Positions 18,599-30,630 of a stretch of 64,000 nucleotides of DNA are shown in pieces; the first letter of the stretch is position 1; every line of letters starts with the position of its first letter. Under the pieces are notes generated by a model that had not been told where the DNA came from, did not search any database, and saw only the letters and a program-made list of their open reading frames with translations. The stretch lies in the NCBI RefSeq assembly GCF_031598375.1, contig NZ_CP123872.1, positions 2,786,501 through 2,850,500 of the forward strand, in the 5' to 3' direction. The translations under genes were made by a program, and so were the position numbers. Source of the stretch: Temperatibacter marinus. GTDB taxonomy: Bacteria; Pseudomonadota; Alphaproteobacteria; Sphingomonadales; Kordiimonadaceae.

Positions 18599-20143
18599 CT
18601 ACTTAGCCGCAGTCGCAGCAGCTTTTTTATCACTCTTAGTCTGAGCTTTAGCTGCCTCAATCGCTGGCGTTAGTCTGGTTTCAATCAAATTATTTACACT
18701 GGCCTGCATGGGCTCTGTGAACGAAGATGGATAAACACCCATCCAAAGAACAACAGCCACTAGGGGCGCAAAGATCACCTTCTCACGGGTGGTCAAATCA
18801 ATCATCTTCTTATTATCTTCATGAACAAGTTCACCGAAGACAACTCTAAGGACAAGGTAAAGCATATAGCCCGCACCTAAGATCACACCTGTTGCTGCTC
18901 CAAAAGCCAACCAGCTTGAATATTGATATGCCCCAAGTAGAACCATGAATTCACCAACGAATCCTGATGTTCCTGGTAGGCCAATCGACGCCATTGAGAA
19001 GAAGACCATGAGGACAGCAAAAAGCTTCATGTTATTAGCAAGACCTTGGTAGCGAACGATTTCCCGAGTATGTAAGCGATCATAGATAACCCCTACACAG
19101 AGGAAAAGTGCGCCGGATACAATACCGTGAGATAGCATCTGGAAGATAGATCCTACAATTCCAGCATTGTTAAAGACGAAAATACCGATTGTCACAAAGC
19201 CCATATGCGCCACAGATGAGTAGGCAATCAGCTTTTTAATGTCTTCTTGAACAAGCGCAACAAGAGATGTGTAGATCACAGCAATGACCGAGAGCCAAAA
19301 GACAAAATCTGCAAAATAGACCGATGCATCTGGAAACATAGGAAGGCTAAATCGCAAGAAACCGTAACCACCCATTTTCAATAAAACACCCGCAAGGATT
19401 ACGGACCCTGCTGTCGGCGCTTGAACGTGGGCATCAGGTAACCATGTATGGACAGGCCACATAGGCATTTTCACAGCAAAAGAAGCGAAGAATGCCAACC
19501 AGAGCCATTTTTGAATATCTGCATCAAAGTTATAGCTCATTAGAGTTGGTATATCAGTCGTCCCTGTCTGCAAATACATATACATGACAGCAACAAGCAT
19601 CAATACTGAACCTAAAAGAGTATAGAGAAAGAATTTATAGGAAGCATATATTCTATTTACACCACCCCAAACACCAATGATTAAGAACATTGGAATGAGG
19701 CCAGCCTCAAAGAAGATATAAAATGTGAATATATCAAGAGCGATAAAGACACCAAACATGAGCGCTTCTAACAAGAGAAAGGCAATCATATATTCTTTGA
19801 CCCGTGTATTAATGACTTTCAAACTACAGCCGATAACAAAAGGCATCAGAAAAGCTGAAAGTACAACAAACAGCATGGAAATTCCATCAACCCCAACGCG
19901 GTAGTTGAAAGGTCCATACCATTCTGCACTATCCACAAACTGGAAGCCAGCTTGAGAATTATCAAAAAGAGCCCATAAAAGAATAGACAGGACAAAGGCA
20001 ACCAACGTTGTCAGCATGGCGACGGCGCGGATGTTGCGGTTCTCAATCTCTTTATCTTCATGTTTGATAAAGAGCATCACAAGAACGCCTACCACGGGCA
20101 CAGCCAGCATCAACGATAATAAATGTTGTTCAATAAGTACCAT
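18599..20143 (-). CDS. nuoM: NADH-quinone oxidoreductase subunit M
   Basis: Antiporter-like proton channel subunit of complex I, 514 residues. [17 protein letters not shown] near 144 carries the conserved TM5 glutamate, and [20 protein letters not shown] near 225-244 and [14 protein letters not shown] near 304 are the family signatures. After the last TM helix there is a soluble tail of about 45 residues that becomes Lys/Ala/Thr-rich at the end ([12 protein letters not shown]), longer than in E. coli. Twelve bases separate it from nuoN. Confidence 0.97.
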   Translation of the reverse strand: MVLIEQHLLSLMLAVPVVGVLVMLFIKHEDKEIENRNIRAVAMLTTLVAFVLSILLWALFDNSQAGFQFVDSAEWYGPFNYRVGVDGISMLFVVLSAFLMPFVIGCSLKVINTRVKEYMIAFLLLEALMFGVFIALDIFTFYIFFEAGLIPMFLIIGVWGGVNRIYASYKFFLYTLLGSVLMLVAVMYMYLQTGTTDIPTLMSYNFDADIQKWLWLAFFASFAVKMPMWPVHTWLPDAHVQAPTAGSVILAGVLLKMGGYGFLRFSLPMFPDASVYFADFVFWLSVIAVIYTSLVALVQEDIKKLIAYSSVAHMGFVTIGIFVFNNAGIVGSIFQMLSHGIVSGALFLCVGVIYDRLHTREIVRYQGLANNMKLFAVLMVFFSMASIGLPGTSGFVGEFMVLLGAYQYSSWLAFGAATGVILGAGYMLYLVLRVVFGELVHEDNKKMIDLTTREKVIFAPLVAVVLWMGVYPSSFTEPMQASVNNLIETRLTPAIEAAKAQTKSDKKAAATAAK

Positions 20144-20161
20144 AATTAAGTTCCTCTACCC

Positions 20162-22252
20162 CTAGTGGCCTGCAGATGAGCTAACGAAGTATGTAACGAC
20201 AAGCGCCACACCAACAAGCATCACAAAGGCGTAATGATACAAATAACCGGTTTGGAGTTTGCGAACCTGAGCCGCAATTCCTGCGATTGCTGATGACACA
20301 CCATTCGGTCCAAAACCATCAATGGTATCTTCATCACCGCGTTTCCAGAAGAAACGGCCAATCCACATAGATGGACGAATAAAGATTAAGTCGTAGAGCT
20401 CATCCCAATACCATTTGTTGAGAAGGAAGGCATAAAGCCCGTCGTGCAACTCTGCGGTTCTCTGAGGCAATGTCCCTGAGAGACGATCGCTTGCTCTGAG
20501 CGCACCGTAGAAGACAATGACCAAAGCAAAAGCAGAGAAGTAGAAAACATAGGTCAAATGCGCTGTAAAGGACCATATAGACAGTGCCAGAAGGCCAACT
20601 GTACCACCCCAGGCAGCTGCTTTCGGCAGCTCAAGGCGCGGCGTATAGAAAACAAGTGCGAGGAAAAGCCCAAAGATCATCGCAAAAAATGGTGCTTTCT
20701 GCGCTGCCATTGGAATGGCATAGGCCGCGTCCATCACGTCGCCTTTTGCTGTCACTAAAGCCCCATTCCAAAAGGCTTCACGGGCTTCGCCGACAAATTG
20801 AGGGGCAAAATACCACCCTGCAAACAGAGCGCCGATTGCAAGAATTAAAAGTGGAAGTTTCATGACCAGAGGGCCTTCATGGGCATGATCATATGTATGC
20901 TTGTCCGCGCGTGTTTTCCCAAAGAAAGTAAGGAAAGCCAGGCGCCAGCTATAAAAACTAGTCATGAATGCTGCAAAGACAGTCAGGACGAAGGCAAACT
21001 GTCCACCGGCTGTTTCTGTTGCAAATGCAGAGAAAATGATCAGGTCTTTAGAGAAATAGCCTGAAAGCAATGGGAAACCAGTAATGGCAAGAGTACCAAT
21101 AAGCATTACAGTTGCTGTGAAAGGAATTTTCTTCCAGAGCCCGCCCATATTGCGCATGTCTTGCTCGTGATGCATGGCATGAATAACAGACCCTGCACCC
21201 AAGAAGAGTAATGCTTTAAAGAAGGCGTGTGTAAACAAGTGGAAGATCCCTGCACCAAAGGCGCCCACGCCCAGAGCCACAAACATATAGCCAAGCTGCG
21301 AACATGTCGAATAAGCAATCACACGTTTAATGTCATTTTGAACGAGACCAACAGAGGCTGCAAAGAGAGCCGTCATCGCGCCGACAATCGTCACAAGATA
21401 CATTGCGTCTGGTGAATAAGCAAAGACTGGGCTAAAGCGGGCCACAAGGAAAACGCCTGCTGTTACCATGGTCGCTGCGTGAATAAGCGCTGACACAGGT
21501 GTCGGGCCTTCCATGGCATCAGGGAGCCAAGTATGCAACCCAAGCTGAGCTGATTTACCCATAGCGCCAACAAACAGCAAGATACAGATAATCGTAATCG
21601 CATTTAGATCGTACCCAAGGAACGATAATGTCGCCTCTTGATACTGACCAATATTTGCAAAGATATCATCAAAGACAACTGAACCTGTTAAGACAAAGAC
21701 AGCGTAGATGCCAAGGGAAAATCCAAAGTCACCCACACGGTTCACGACAAAAGCCTTAATCGCCGCCGCATTCGCTGATGGTTTCTTGAACCAGAAACCG
21801 ATCAACAGATAGGAAGCCAAGCCTACACCTTCCCAGCCAAAGAACATTTGAACCAAGTTATCAGCTGTGACAAGCATCAACATCGCAAAAGTGAAGAGCG
21901 AAAGATACGCAAAGAAACGAGGCTTATGCGGATCCTCTTCCATATAAGATATAGAATACATATGCACTAAGGAAGAAACCGTATTGACAACAACCAGCAT
22001 AACACCGGTGAGCATGTCGATTTTAAAAGACCAGTTAAACTGAAGGTCTCCAGAAGAGACCCAAGTCAACACATGTACAATCTCTTTATGACCATTCATA
22101 ATCTGAGTGAAAGCAACCCATGAAAGAACTGCAGAGACAATCAACAAACCTGTTGTGACATATTGGCTTGCTTTATCGCCGATCTGGCGACCAAAACAAC
22201 CTGCAATCAAGAATCCGATAAGCGGAAGGAATACAATAGCTTTATACAACAT
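20162..22252 (-). CDS. nuoL: NADH-quinone oxidoreductase subunit L
   Basis: Distal proton-pumping subunit of complex I, 696 residues. It has the N-terminal VHMYSISYMEEDP region, FFGWEGVGLASYLLIGFW near 138 with the conserved glutamate, GLHTWLPDAMEGPTPVSALI near 240-259 and RVIAYSTCSQLGYMF near 313, then the extra C-terminal segment that includes the long lateral helix. Spacing to nuoK (8 bases) and nuoM (18) marks one operon. Confidence 0.98.
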   Translation of the reverse strand: MLYKAIVFLPLIGFLIAGCFGRQIGDKASQYVTTGLLIVSAVLSWVAFTQIMNGHKEIVHVLTWVSSGDLQFNWSFKIDMLTGVMLVVVNTVSSLVHMYSISYMEEDPHKPRFFAYLSLFTFAMLMLVTADNLVQMFFGWEGVGLASYLLIGFWFKKPSANAAAIKAFVVNRVGDFGFSLGIYAVFVLTGSVVFDDIFANIGQYQEATLSFLGYDLNAITIICILLFVGAMGKSAQLGLHTWLPDAMEGPTPVSALIHAATMVTAGVFLVARFSPVFAYSPDAMYLVTIVGAMTALFAASVGLVQNDIKRVIAYSTCSQLGYMFVALGVGAFGAGIFHLFTHAFFKALLFLGAGSVIHAMHHEQDMRNMGGLWKKIPFTATVMLIGTLAITGFPLLSGYFSKDLIIFSAFATETAGGQFAFVLTVFAAFMTSFYSWRLAFLTFFGKTRADKHTYDHAHEGPLVMKLPLLILAIGALFAGWYFAPQFVGEAREAFWNGALVTAKGDVMDAAYAIPMAAQKAPFFAMIFGLFLALVFYTPRLELPKAAAWGGTVGLLALSIWSFTAHLTYVFYFSAFALVIVFYGALRASDRLSGTLPQRTAELHDGLYAFLLNKWYWDELYDLIFIRPSMWIGRFFWKRGDEDTIDGFGPNGVSSAIAGIAAQVRKLQTGYLYHYAFVMLVGVALVVTYFVSSSAGH

Positions 22253-22260
22253 AGTCCTGC

Positions 22261-22569
22261 CTAGCCTTTCATTTGGTTAATATCTTCCACCGCAATAGAA
22301 CCGCGGTTACGGAAGTAAATAACAAGGATCGCTAACCCGATTGCAGCTTCAGCAGCAGCAACAGTCAGGATAAACATTGCAAAAATTTGACCCACAAGAT
22401 CTCCTTGATAAGAAGAAAAGGCCACGAGGTTAATATTCACTGCTAACAGCATAAGCTCTACAGACATAAGGATAATGATCACATTCTTTCGGTTAAGAAA
22501 AATACCGAAAATCCCAAAGACAAAGAGAATAGCCCCTACAGCTAGATAGTGTGCAAGAGTAATTTCCAT
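22261..22569 (-). CDS. nuoK: NADH-quinone oxidoreductase subunit K
   Basis: Small three-TM subunit of the complex I membrane arm. Starting at the third in-frame methionine codon gives [16 protein letters not shown], the usual NuoK N-terminus, and 102 residues, the usual length; AGGAGG lies eight bases before this ATG. Two upstream in-frame codons (GTG, ATG) are possible but less likely. Conserved membrane glutamates are seen in [16 protein letters not shown] (near 36) and [13 protein letters not shown] (near 72). Confidence 0.95.
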   Translation of the reverse strand: MEITLAHYLAVGAILFVFGIFGIFLNRKNVIIILMSVELMLLAVNINLVAFSSYQGDLVGQIFAMFILTVAAAEAAIGLAILVIYFRNRGSIAVEDINQMKG

Positions 22570-22581
22570 CATCACTACCTC

Positions 22582-23223
22582 CTATTCTTTACCAGCGATA
22601 GGGCCAGTGACGCCCTCGCCTGATTTTACATCAACAAGTTTGAAGGCGTCTTCTGGGCGACGTCGAACCTGTGAATTAATATTTTGTTTCTTCACACCTG
22701 TTCTTGTTCTCAGCGTGAGAACAATTGCACCAATCATCGCAACAAGTAAGATCATGCCCGATGCTTGGAAAATCAACAGATAGTCTGTGTAGATAAGGTT
22801 ACCAAGAGCTTCCGTATTAGGAATATCTGACATTTTTGCGTCCAAATTCTTCTCAGAATTGGGTGCGAAATGCCATGTACCAATGATCACAATCAGCTCA
22901 ACCAACATGATCAAGCCGATAATAGCTCCGTAAGGTAGATACTGGAGGAACCCTTGGCGAAGCTCAACAAAGTTAATATCAAGCATCATCACTACAAAGA
23001 GGAAGAGAACAGCAACAGCGCCCACATATACAATGATTAACAGCATTGCTAGGAATTCAGCACCCAACAATACAAAAAGTGCAGCCGCACTAAAGAATGC
23101 CAAAATGAGCCACATAACCGAGTGCACTGGGTTTCTGGCCGAAATAACCAGCACACCCGATGCCACTGTCACAAAGGCAAAGAGATAAAAAGCAAGGCTA
23201 GCTACAGGAATATCAAATATCAT
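22582..23223 (-). CDS. nuoJ: NADH-quinone oxidoreductase subunit J
   Basis: Membrane-arm subunit with five TM helices, 213 residues. Characteristic motifs are NPVHSVMWLILAFFSAAALFVLLGAEFLA near 31-59 (given here only as landmarks NPVHS and LGAEFLA), and IVYVGAVAVLFLFVVMMLD near 64-82, the pi-bulge helix tied to quinone-coupled pumping. The C-terminal soluble tail of about 40 residues (KKQNINSQVRRRPEDAF) is alphaproteobacterial in style. Twelve bases follow nuoI. Confidence 0.95.
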   Translation of the reverse strand: MIFDIPVASLAFYLFAFVTVASGVLVISARNPVHSVMWLILAFFSAAALFVLLGAEFLAMLLIIVYVGAVAVLFLFVVMMLDINFVELRQGFLQYLPYGAIIGLIMLVELIVIIGTWHFAPNSEKNLDAKMSDIPNTEALGNLIYTDYLLIFQASGMILLVAMIGAIVLTLRTRTGVKKQNINSQVRRRPEDAFKLVDVKSGEGVTGPIAGKE

Positions 23224-23234
23224 CTGTCAAATCC

Positions 23235-23714
23235 TTAGCGGTAAGGTGCATCAGCGGCAAGGTTCGCAGCGATTTCTCGCTCCCAACGTTCACCGTTTTC
23301 AAGCAGCTTTTCTTTATTATACATAAGCTCTGCGCGTGTCTCTGTCGCGAATTCAAAATTCGGTCCTTCAACCACAGCATCCACAGGGCAAGCTTCCTGA
23401 CAAAATCCACAATAGATACATTTTGTCATGTCGATATCATATTTAGTCGTACGACGGGATCCATCTTCACGAGGCTCAGCTTCGATTGTGATGGCTTGCG
23501 CCGGACAGATCGCCTCACATAATTTACAAGCAATACAGCGTTCTTCACCATTTGGGTAACGACGCAGTGCATGCTCCCCCCGAAACCGTGGGCTGAGAGG
23601 CCCTTTCTCATAGGGATAATTGATGGTAGCCTTCGGAGCGAAAAAATATTTCATAGACAGAAATACGGCACCCACGAATTCTAAAAGGAAGAGGCTCTTA
23701 ATAAATTGCATCAT
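23235..23714 (-). CDS. nuoI: NADH-quinone oxidoreductase subunit I (two 4Fe-4S clusters)
   Basis: Ferredoxin-like electron-transfer subunit of the peripheral arm. Two CxxCxxCxxxCP motifs are present: [16 protein letters not shown] near residues 61-76 and [16 protein letters not shown] near 100-115, ligands for clusters N6a and N6b. The 159-residue length equals the mitochondrial TYKY-like form. The N-terminal amphipathic segment [14 protein letters not shown] anchors it at the membrane arm. Confidence 0.97.
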   Translation of the reverse strand: MMQFIKSLFLLEFVGAVFLSMKYFFAPKATINYPYEKGPLSPRFRGEHALRRYPNGEERCIACKLCEAICPAQAITIEAEPREDGSRRTTKYDIDMTKCIYCGFCQEACPVDAVVEGPNFEFATETRAELMYNKEKLLENGERWEREIAANLAADAPYR

Positions 23715-23719
23715 CGTCC

Positions 23720-24781
23720 TTATCCTTTCACCGGCAGCATATCGCCGTAAACAAGAATGGCACTATAGAAAATCACAAAGAATAGTGAGAGAGGTAGAAA
23801 GACTTTCCAACCCAATCGCATCAGCTGATCATAACGATAGCGTGGTACAAATGCTTTAACGAGAGCAAATAGGAAGAAACCAAAAGCCGTTTTACCCAGA
23901 AGCCAGATCCATCCAGGAATAAAATCCAAAGCAGGAATGATTGGATCCCAGCCTCCCAGGAAGAGAATAGCCATCACAGCACTCATCAATAGAATATTCG
24001 CATATTCCCCAAGGAAGAACAGTGCAAAAGCCATCGATGAATATTCAACCTGATATCCAGCAACCAATTCCGCTTCTGCTTCTGGTAAGTCAAAGGGAGG
24101 CCTATTTGTCTCTGCTAAGGCAGAAATAAAGAAGATCACATAAATTGGGAAGAAAGCCCACATATGCCAATTCCAGATGCCACCCTCTTGAGCGATCACA
24201 ACATCTGCTAGGTTCAGAGAGCCTACTTTTAGAAGCACACAGATCAATACGAAACCAATCGATACTTCGTATGAGACCATTTGTGCCGCAGATCTAAGGC
24301 CACCGAGGAAAGCATAGCGTGAATTTGATGCCCAACCCGACATGATAATGCCGTAAACCCCTAAAGATGAGATCGCAAGGATATAAAGAATTCCAACATT
24401 AAGGTTGGAAATGGCAACAACGACTCCGTCATCAGTCATATCCCATGGAATGACAGCCCAACCAACCATCGCTAGAACGAAAGTAATCATAGGCGCCATT
24501 AAGAAAATGACCTTGTTAGCCCCTGCTGGAATGACAGTTTCCTTCAAAAACAGTTTAAAACCATCTGCAAAAGACTGAAGCAAGCCAAACGGCCCAACAA
24601 CGTTAGGGCCTCGGCGCATTTGAACCGCGGCCCAAATCTTACGATCGAAGTAAACCGAGAAAGCGACTGCTAAAAGAAGAGGCAGGACAATGGCAAGAAT
24701 GGATGCCACAATCGCGAACAAGTAGGTAAAACTACCGCCCCCCGTTAATTCAGCAAAAAAGCTATTAATTATCTCAACCAT
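23720..24781 (-). CDS. nuoH: NADH-quinone oxidoreductase subunit H
   Basis: Membrane subunit that forms the quinone chamber with NuoB and NuoD. Signature regions are [19 protein letters not shown] near 58-76, [20 protein letters not shown] near 220-239 and [15 protein letters not shown] just after. The ATG at 24779-24781 ([14 protein letters not shown]) begins one base after the nuoG stop; a longer frame would overlap nuoG by 32 bases. 353 residues. Confidence 0.96.
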   Translation of the reverse strand: MVEIINSFFAELTGGGSFTYLFAIVASILAIVLPLLLAVAFSVYFDRKIWAAVQMRRGPNVVGPFGLLQSFADGFKLFLKETVIPAGANKVIFLMAPMITFVLAMVGWAVIPWDMTDDGVVVAISNLNVGILYILAISSLGVYGIIMSGWASNSRYAFLGGLRSAAQMVSYEVSIGFVLICVLLKVGSLNLADVVIAQEGGIWNWHMWAFFPIYVIFFISALAETNRPPFDLPEAEAELVAGYQVEYSSMAFALFFLGEYANILLMSAVMAILFLGGWDPIIPALDFIPGWIWLLGKTAFGFFLFALVKAFVPRYRYDQLMRLGWKVFLPLSLFFVIFYSAILVYGDMLPVKG

Positions 24782-24782
24782 A

Positions 24783-26825
24783 TTATTCCGCAGCCTCCTG
24801 AGCTTCAGTCTCACGAGCCGTTACACAGTCCGCCATAATGTCGGAAGCTCTCGCAATTGGATTTGTGAGGTAATAGTTGTCGACATAAGTGGTAATGCCG
24901 TTTTGAGAAATAGGTCCTTTGGTGCCAAAATCACCCCAAGCATTGTCATGCAGGGCATCAATTTGGGCTGTGGCAGGAACAGCTTTTTCAAGCTTCGCGC
25001 GCAATTGACCCAAATTGTTATACGGCAATGTGTCGCCTACCACATCAGACAGAGCCCTTAAGATTGTCCAGTCTTCACGAGCATCACCAGGCGCTGCGAC
25101 CGCTTTGGCTGTGCGTTGTACACGGCCTTCAGTATTCGCGTAAGTTCCTGATTTTTCAGTATAAGATGCTGATGGCAGGATAACATTAGCATGTTTAACA
25201 CCCTCATCACCATGGGTTCCTATATAGACTGTAAAGACATCTTTGAATGACGCTGTATCGAAATCGTCAGCTCCAAGGTTAAAGACAGCTTTCGTTTTTC
25301 CTGCCTGAGCATCGTTCAAAAGAGCATCCATGCCGCCTTTTGTTGTGAGACCAAGATCCAACGCACCAACACGACTGGCTGCTGTATGAAGCATATTAAA
25401 GCCGTTCCAATCATCGCGCACGCAATAAGTATCGGCGATATCACGGGCTGCTTTCAATACAGCTGAACCGGCTTCCCCTTGCAGGGCCGCTTGGCCGACA
25501 AGGATCATTGGCTTCTTTGCGTCTTTCAGTGTTTTAGCATAAGCATGAGAGCCGTCAGCAATCGCCGCAAGAATTGACGCATCGTCACCAAGTTCATCAA
25601 CAGCATAGGTTAAATCAGTCGCAGACCCTACGTTTGCAACTTTCAGGCCCAAATGACGTACAGCCTTTCTAATTCTGCTATTCATCACAGAAGCTTCGAG
25701 GCGCGGGTTTGAACCAACGATCAGAAGAACATCTGCTTCCTCTATACCGTAGATACCACTATTCATCACGTATCCACCACGAACGCTGCCATCAATTGCA
25801 GCACCGTCTACACGGCTTTCTATCTGTTTTGAACCAAGAGACGCGAGCAAATCCTTCAGAGCGAGCATGCTCTCCATATCTGCAAGATCACCGACAACGC
25901 CAGCAATTTCTTTACCATCGAGACCTTTGAGACCTTTTTTGATGGCTTTAAAGGCATCTGCCCATGACGCTTCAACAAGTTTTTTATTCTTCCGAATGTA
26001 AGGACGGTCTAAGCGCCGTTTTTTCAACCCATCATAGACATAGCGTGTCTTGTCAGAAATCCATTCTTCATTCACATCTTCATGAAGTCGCGGTAAAATG
26101 CGCATTACAGAAGCCCCACGACTATCCACACGGATATTTGAGCCAAGAGCATCCATCACATCGATTGATTCAGTTTTAGTTAATTCCCATGACCGAGCCG
26201 TGAAAGCATAAGGCTTATTTGTTAAGGCCCCTACAGGACATAGATCAACCACGTTGCCAGAAAGTTCGCTGTCAAGTATCTGATTTAGGTATGTTGTCAC
26301 CTCAGTATCTTCACCGCGCCATAGACTACCCATATCATCGACACCTGCAACTTCTGTTGAGAAGCGAACACAGCGCATACAGTGAATACAGCGTGTCATG
26401 GTCGTAGAAATGAGCGGTCCCATATCTTTTTCAGCAACAGCTCTCTTATTCTCATCATAGCGACTGTCCCCGCCACCAAAGGCAACGGATTGATCTTGGA
26501 GATCACATTCTCCGCCTTGGTCACAAATTGGGCAATCAAGCGGATGATTTAAGAGCAAGAATTCCATCACGCCTTCACGTGCTTTGGTCACAGTGTCCGT
26601 ATTGGTATGGATAACCATGCCGTCGCCGGCTGGCATTGCACAACTGGCAATCGGCTTTGGAGCCTTTTCCATTTCAACAAGACACATCCGGCAGTTTCCT
26701 GCAATGGATAACCGTTCGTGATAACAGAAGCGAGGGACTTCAACGCCAGCAGCTTCGCAGGCTTGCAAAACTGTAGCACCGTTTTCTATTTCTACTTCTG
26801 TACCGTTAATCGTAAGCTTTGGCAT
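24783..26825 (-). CDS. nuoG: NADH-quinone oxidoreductase subunit G
   Basis: Largest peripheral-arm subunit, 680 residues, carrying one 2Fe-2S and two 4Fe-4S clusters. The N-terminal 2Fe-2S ligands are in [15 protein letters not shown] (near 34-48) with a later Cys in [28 protein letters not shown] near 94 supplies the His/Cys ligands of N5, and [10 protein letters not shown] near 145 with [12 protein letters not shown] near 195 those of N4. The rest is a molybdopterin-oxidoreductase-like domain that binds no cofactor in complex I. Confidence 0.97.
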   Translation of the reverse strand: MPKLTINGTEVEIENGATVLQACEAAGVEVPRFCYHERLSIAGNCRMCLVEMEKAPKPIASCAMPAGDGMVIHTNTDTVTKAREGVMEFLLLNHPLDCPICDQGGECDLQDQSVAFGGGDSRYDENKRAVAEKDMGPLISTTMTRCIHCMRCVRFSTEVAGVDDMGSLWRGEDTEVTTYLNQILDSELSGNVVDLCPVGALTNKPYAFTARSWELTKTESIDVMDALGSNIRVDSRGASVMRILPRLHEDVNEEWISDKTRYVYDGLKKRRLDRPYIRKNKKLVEASWADAFKAIKKGLKGLDGKEIAGVVGDLADMESMLALKDLLASLGSKQIESRVDGAAIDGSVRGGYVMNSGIYGIEEADVLLIVGSNPRLEASVMNSRIRKAVRHLGLKVANVGSATDLTYAVDELGDDASILAAIADGSHAYAKTLKDAKKPMILVGQAALQGEAGSAVLKAARDIADTYCVRDDWNGFNMLHTAASRVGALDLGLTTKGGMDALLNDAQAGKTKAVFNLGADDFDTASFKDVFTVYIGTHGDEGVKHANVILPSASYTEKSGTYANTEGRVQRTAKAVAAPGDAREDWTILRALSDVVGDTLPYNNLGQLRAKLEKAVPATAQIDALHDNAWGDFGTKGPISQNGITTYVDNYYLTNPIARASDIMADCVTARETEAQEAAE

Positions 26826-26843
26826 TATTTTCTCCGCTCCGAT

Positions 26844-28130
26844 CTATTCAGCTGCCATCTTCGCCTGATAGGCGTCGATACGAGCTTCTACTTCACTTCT
26901 GAAATGGCGCATCAGACCTTGTATAGGCCAAGCTGCAGCATCACCAAGTGCACAAATTGTATGTCCTTCGATCTGTTTCGTTACATCCAACAACATATCG
27001 ATTTCTTCTTTCTCAGCACGTCCTTCGACTAAACGTTCCATCACGCGCCACATCCAACCTGTACCTTCTCGGCACGGTGTACATTGACCACATGATTCGT
27101 GTTTATAAAACTCAGAAAGGCGCGCAATTGCTTTCACAATGTCCGTAGACTTATTCATAACAATGACCGCAGCGGTCCCAAGCCCAGACTGAACTTCTTT
27201 TAAGCTATCAAAATCCATGCAGACCGTATCACAAATGTCCTTAGGCAACACAGGAACTGATGATCCGCCTGGAATAACAGCTAAAAGATTATCCCATCCG
27301 CCAATCACACCGCCTGCATGCTTTTCAATAAGCTCCTTAAGGGGAATGCCCATTTCTTCTTCAACATTACAAGGGTTATTCACATGGCCAGAAATACAGA
27401 AAACTTTCGTCCCCGTATTATTGGGCTTCCCAATTCCTGAGAACCAATCGGCACCGCGACGCAAAATTGTTGGTACCACTGCAATTGATTCCACATTATT
27501 CACCGTTGTTGGGCGGCCCCATGCTCCTACATTCGCTGGAAAAGGAGGTTTAAGACGCGGTTGGCCTTTCTTTCCTTCGAGGCTTTCGATAAGAGCCGTT
27601 TCCTCGCCGCAAATATAGGCCCCTGCACCAGCATGAACATAGACATCAAAGTCATATCCTGTGCCACAGGCATTTTTACCGAGGAAGCCTTTGTCTCTTG
27701 CTTCTTCGATAGCTTTATTAAGCGCTTGCATTTCGCGGATAAATTCACCGCGGATATAAATATAGGCCGCCTTAGCACGCATCGCGAAACCAGCGATGAG
27801 ACATCCTTCAATTAATTTATGAGGATCATGGCGCATCATATCTCTGTCTTTACAGGTCCCAGGCTCGCCCTCGTCCGCATTAACAACAAGATAGGAAGGA
27901 TTTTCCGGAGAGCCATCCTTAGGCATGAAAGACCATTTCAACCCTGTTGGGAAGCCAGCACCGCCGCGCCCCCGCAGACCAGATGCCTTCATCTCATCGA
28001 CAATCCAATCAATGCCTTTTTCAATAATCTCTTTAGTGCCATTCCAGTCACCACGCTTCATCGCCGCTTCTATACCTGGACTTTCTGCACCGTAAAGGTT
28101 TGTAAAGATGCGATCTTTATCTTGTAGCAT
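26844..28130 (-). CDS. nuoF: NADH-quinone oxidoreductase subunit F
   Basis: NADH-oxidising flavoprotein subunit with FMN and a 4Fe-4S cluster (N3). The glycine-rich NADH/FMN loop [18 protein letters not shown] lies near residue 51, [19 protein letters not shown] near 167, and the cluster ligands in [16 protein letters not shown] near 343 with a fourth Cys in [14 protein letters not shown] use the ATG at 28130 ([14 protein letters not shown]), which has GGAG eight bases upstream; a longer frame would overlap nuoE. 428 residues. Confidence 0.96.
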   Translation of the reverse strand: MLQDKDRIFTNLYGAESPGIEAAMKRGDWNGTKEIIEKGIDWIVDEMKASGLRGRGGAGFPTGLKWSFMPKDGSPENPSYLVVNADEGEPGTCKDRDMMRHDPHKLIEGCLIAGFAMRAKAAYIYIRGEFIREMQALNKAIEEARDKGFLGKNACGTGYDFDVYVHAGAGAYICGEETALIESLEGKKGQPRLKPPFPANVGAWGRPTTVNNVESIAVVPTILRRGADWFSGIGKPNNTGTKVFCISGHVNNPCNVEEEMGIPLKELIEKHAGGVIGGWDNLLAVIPGGSSVPVLPKDICDTVCMDFDSLKEVQSGLGTAAVIVMNKSTDIVKAIARLSEFYKHESCGQCTPCREGTGWMWRVMERLVEGRAEKEEIDMLLDVTKQIEGHTICALGDAAAWPIQGLMRHFRSEVEARIDAYQAKMAAE

Positions 28131-28140
28131 TCTAAACTCC

Positions 28141-28740
28141 CTATTCTTCTGAACCAAACAAGCTGGTTTTGTCGCCAGCTGGGGCACTATTCAAGCGATC
28201 AACTTGAGGGCCTGGTTTCGGATCATCGCCAGCAGCAAGCTTGTTTAAAAGCTCAACGACTGATTCTGGGGTTAAATCTTCATAATAGTCATCGCCAATT
28301 GAAAGCACAGGCGCATTCACACACGCCCCGGCACACTCGATCTCGTCAAGGGTGAAAAGGCCATCTTCTGTGGTCTGCCCTTTTTCAATGCCAAGCTTGT
28401 CTTTGCAGGCTTTCATAATGTCATCTGACCCGCGTAACCAACAAGGTGTTGTGCCACATACACGAACGTGATGCTTACCAATTTTCTTGTGATTATACAT
28501 GGTATAGAAAGTTGCAACTTCTTGAACGCGGATTGCCGGCATTCCAAGATAGTCTGCAAGATATTCCATAATCTCCACGGTAACGTGACCATCATTTTGG
28601 CGTTGTGCTAGATCCAGCAAAGGCATGACAGCAGATTGCTGTTTTCCTTCTGGATATTTAGCAATATGCCATTTTGCAATTTCTTCATTTTCCGGTGTAA
28701 ATTCGAATTTATCACCGTGCATTAGTGTACCAGCACTCAT
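28141..28740 (-). CDS. nuoE: NADH-quinone oxidoreductase subunit E
   Basis: Thioredoxin-fold 24-kDa-type subunit with the N1a 2Fe-2S cluster. The four cysteine ligands are seen in [12 protein letters not shown] (near 93-104, C-x4-C) and [10 protein letters not shown] (near 130-139, C-x3-C). 199 residues. Its ATG overlaps the nuoD stop (ATGA-type coupling), and nuoF follows after a ten-base gap. A Pro/Asp-rich C-terminal tail of about 40 residues is not part of the fold. Confidence 0.96.
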   Translation of the reverse strand: MSAGTLMHGDKFEFTPENEEIAKWHIAKYPEGKQQSAVMPLLDLAQRQNDGHVTVEIMEYLADYLGMPAIRVQEVATFYTMYNHKKIGKHHVRVCGTTPCWLRGSDDIMKACKDKLGIEKGQTTEDGLFTLDEIECAGACVNAPVLSIGDDYYEDLTPESVVELLNKLAAGDDPKPGPQVDRLNSAPAGDKTSLFGSEE

Positions 28741-29921
28741 CGGTCCACCTCACCAAATACAATATCCATCGCACCAAGAACAGCTGGCGCATCTGCGAGC
28801 ATGTGACCTCTACATAAGAAATCCATAGTTTGCATATGCGCGAACCCAGGGGCTCGGATTTTACAACGATACGGGCGATTAGACCCGTCTGAAACAAGAT
28901 AAACACCTAATTCACCTTTAGGAGCTTCAACAGCTGCATAAGCTTCCCCTTCAGGCACTTTGAAACCCTCTGTGAAAAGTTTAAAGTGGTGAATGAGCGA
29001 TTCCATAGAGCGTTTCATATCACCACGACGCGGCGGTGCAAATTTCCGATTATCTGAAATCACAGGCCCTGATGGCATTTGCTCAATAGACTGTTTGATA
29101 ATTTTTATTGATTCGTACATCTCTGCAACACGCAGCATAAAGCGATCATAACAATCACCACTGGTACCAACGACAACGTCAAAATCCATTTTATCATAGA
29201 CTTCATAAGGCTGAGAACGACGCAGATCCCAAGCAACACCCGTAGATCTAATCATAGGGCCTGACATGCCCCATTCCTGTGCCTCTTCGTAGGTGAAGCG
29301 TCCGATATCGACATTTCGCTGCTTAAAAATACGGTTATCAACAAGCAATGATTCGATGTCACCCATAACCTTTGGGAAAGTCTCACACCACGCGAGAATA
29401 TCATCAGCCAAACCATCTGGCATATCCTGATGGACACCGCCAGGGCGGAAATAGGCAGTATGGAGGCGTGCTCCAGAGACACGCTCATAGAATTCCATCA
29501 ACTTTTCACGCTCTTCAAAGCCCCACAAAATAGGCGTCAGGGCACCAACATCAAGCGCGTGTGTAAGCAAATTCATCAAGTGATTTAAGACACGGCCAAT
29601 TTCACAGTAAAGCACACGGATATACTGAGCGCGATCCGGCACTTCAAGATTCAATAGCTTTTCAATTGCCATAACAAAGGCATGCTCTTGATTCATTGTT
29701 CCAACATAATCGAGACGATCGAAATATGGCAAAGCCTGTAGATACTGCTTATGCTCAATTAGCTTTTCAGTGCCTCGGTGAAGAAGGCCAATATGAGGAT
29801 CTGCTCTCTCGATCACCTCGCCGTCAAGCTCAAGAACCATACGAAGAACACCGTGCGCTGCAGGGTGTTGCGGACCAAAGTTCAGGCAATAGTTTTGAAT
29901 ATCAACATCAACGTCAGACAT
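28737..29921 (-). CDS. nuoD: NADH-quinone oxidoreductase subunit D
   Basis: 49-kDa-type subunit that lines the quinone site. 394 residues beginning with the conserved [14 protein letters not shown] (near 14) and [12 protein letters not shown] (near 44), with the quinone-contacting His in the first motif. It ends with [14 protein letters not shown], the exact family C-terminus. It begins two bases after nuoC, as separate genes rather than the nuoCD fusion of enterobacteria. Confidence 0.97.
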   Translation of the reverse strand: MSDVDVDIQNYCLNFGPQHPAAHGVLRMVLELDGEVIERADPHIGLLHRGTEKLIEHKQYLQALPYFDRLDYVGTMNQEHAFVMAIEKLLNLEVPDRAQYIRVLYCEIGRVLNHLMNLLTHALDVGALTPILWGFEEREKLMEFYERVSGARLHTAYFRPGGVHQDMPDGLADDILAWCETFPKVMGDIESLLVDNRIFKQRNVDIGRFTYEEAQEWGMSGPMIRSTGVAWDLRRSQPYEVYDKMDFDVVVGTSGDCYDRFMLRVAEMYESIKIIKQSIEQMPSGPVISDNRKFAPPRRGDMKRSMESLIHHFKLFTEGFKVPEGEAYAAVEAPKGELGVYLVSDGSNRPYRCKIRAPGFAHMQTMDFLCRGHMLADAPAVLGAMDIVFGEVDR

Positions 29922-29923
29922 GA

Positions 29924-30553
29924 TTATCCCTCAGCCTCCTCAGATACATCCTCTTCAGCCTTCTCATCCCCTGGAAGGATATGCTTAGCCCCTTCCCAAG
30001 GTGACATGAAATCGAAGTCACGGAATTCTTGTTTAAGTTCTACAGGCTCATACACAATGCGGTTTTCTTCTTCGCTATACCGAACTTCAACAAATCCAGT
30101 CAACGGGAAGTCTTTCCGCAGGGGATGTCCTTGAAACCCATAATCTGTAAGGATGCGACGCAAGTCTGGATGATCTGCAAAGAAAATACCATACATGTCC
30201 CAGGTTTCACGTTCAAACCAGCCTGCCGATGGAAATACAGAAACTGCACTCGGCACAGTCTTTTCTTCATCAGTATGGACTTTCACACGAATGCGTGCGT
30301 TATTTGACATGCTTAACAGGTGATAGACCACATCGAAACGCTCAATCCGTTCTGGATAATCTACCCCACATACATCCATCAGTAATTTAAACATACACTC
30401 TGGATCATCACGCAAAAAGGTTAATACCTTGAGGATATGATCACGGCGTACTGTAATTGTCAGCTCGCCCCGATCGATCTTAGTATCAACCAGCTCATTT
30501 TCCAGACTTGTAGCGATATGCTCGCTTAAGCTTTTTAAGGCTGTATCAGTCAC
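29924..30553 (-). CDS. nuoC: NADH-quinone oxidoreductase subunit C
   Basis: 30-kDa-type peripheral-arm subunit, 209 residues. Recognisable landmarks are [20 protein letters not shown] near 63 and the signature [22 protein letters not shown] near 113, then [12 protein letters not shown] near 141. The start codon is GTG (30551-30553), with GGGAG about ten bases upstream. The C-terminus is acidic ([10 protein letters not shown]). Unlike every other nuo junction here, it is separated from nuoB by 91 bp containing two hairpins. Confidence 0.95.
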   Translation of the reverse strand: MTDTALKSLSEHIATSLENELVDTKIDRGELTITVRRDHILKVLTFLRDDPECMFKLLMDVCGVDYPERIERFDVVYHLLSMSNNARIRVKVHTDEEKTVPSAVSVFPSAGWFERETWDMYGIFFADHPDLRRILTDYGFQGHPLRKDFPLTGFVEVRYSEEENRIVYEPVELKQEFRDFDFMSPWEGAKHILPGDEKAEEDVSEEAEG

Positions 30554-30578
30554 GCTAATGCGCTCCCTTAGTTATAGC

Positions 30579-30630
30579 GACCAGACAAACTGGTCTTTCA
30601 ACATTTAAAGAAGGCTATCCCCTAGCCTTC
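30579..30630 (-). promoter_or_regulatory. Two hairpins between nuoB and nuoC
   Basis: GAAGGCTA/TAGCCTTC (30610-30617 with 30623-30630) is a perfect 8-bp stem with a five-base loop, and GACCAG/CTGGTC (30579-30584 with 30590-30595) is a 6-bp stem with a five-base loop. The first is followed by TTTAAAT on the minus strand, too weak for full termination. An attenuator or mRNA processing/stability site within the operon is the likely meaning. Confidence 0.5.
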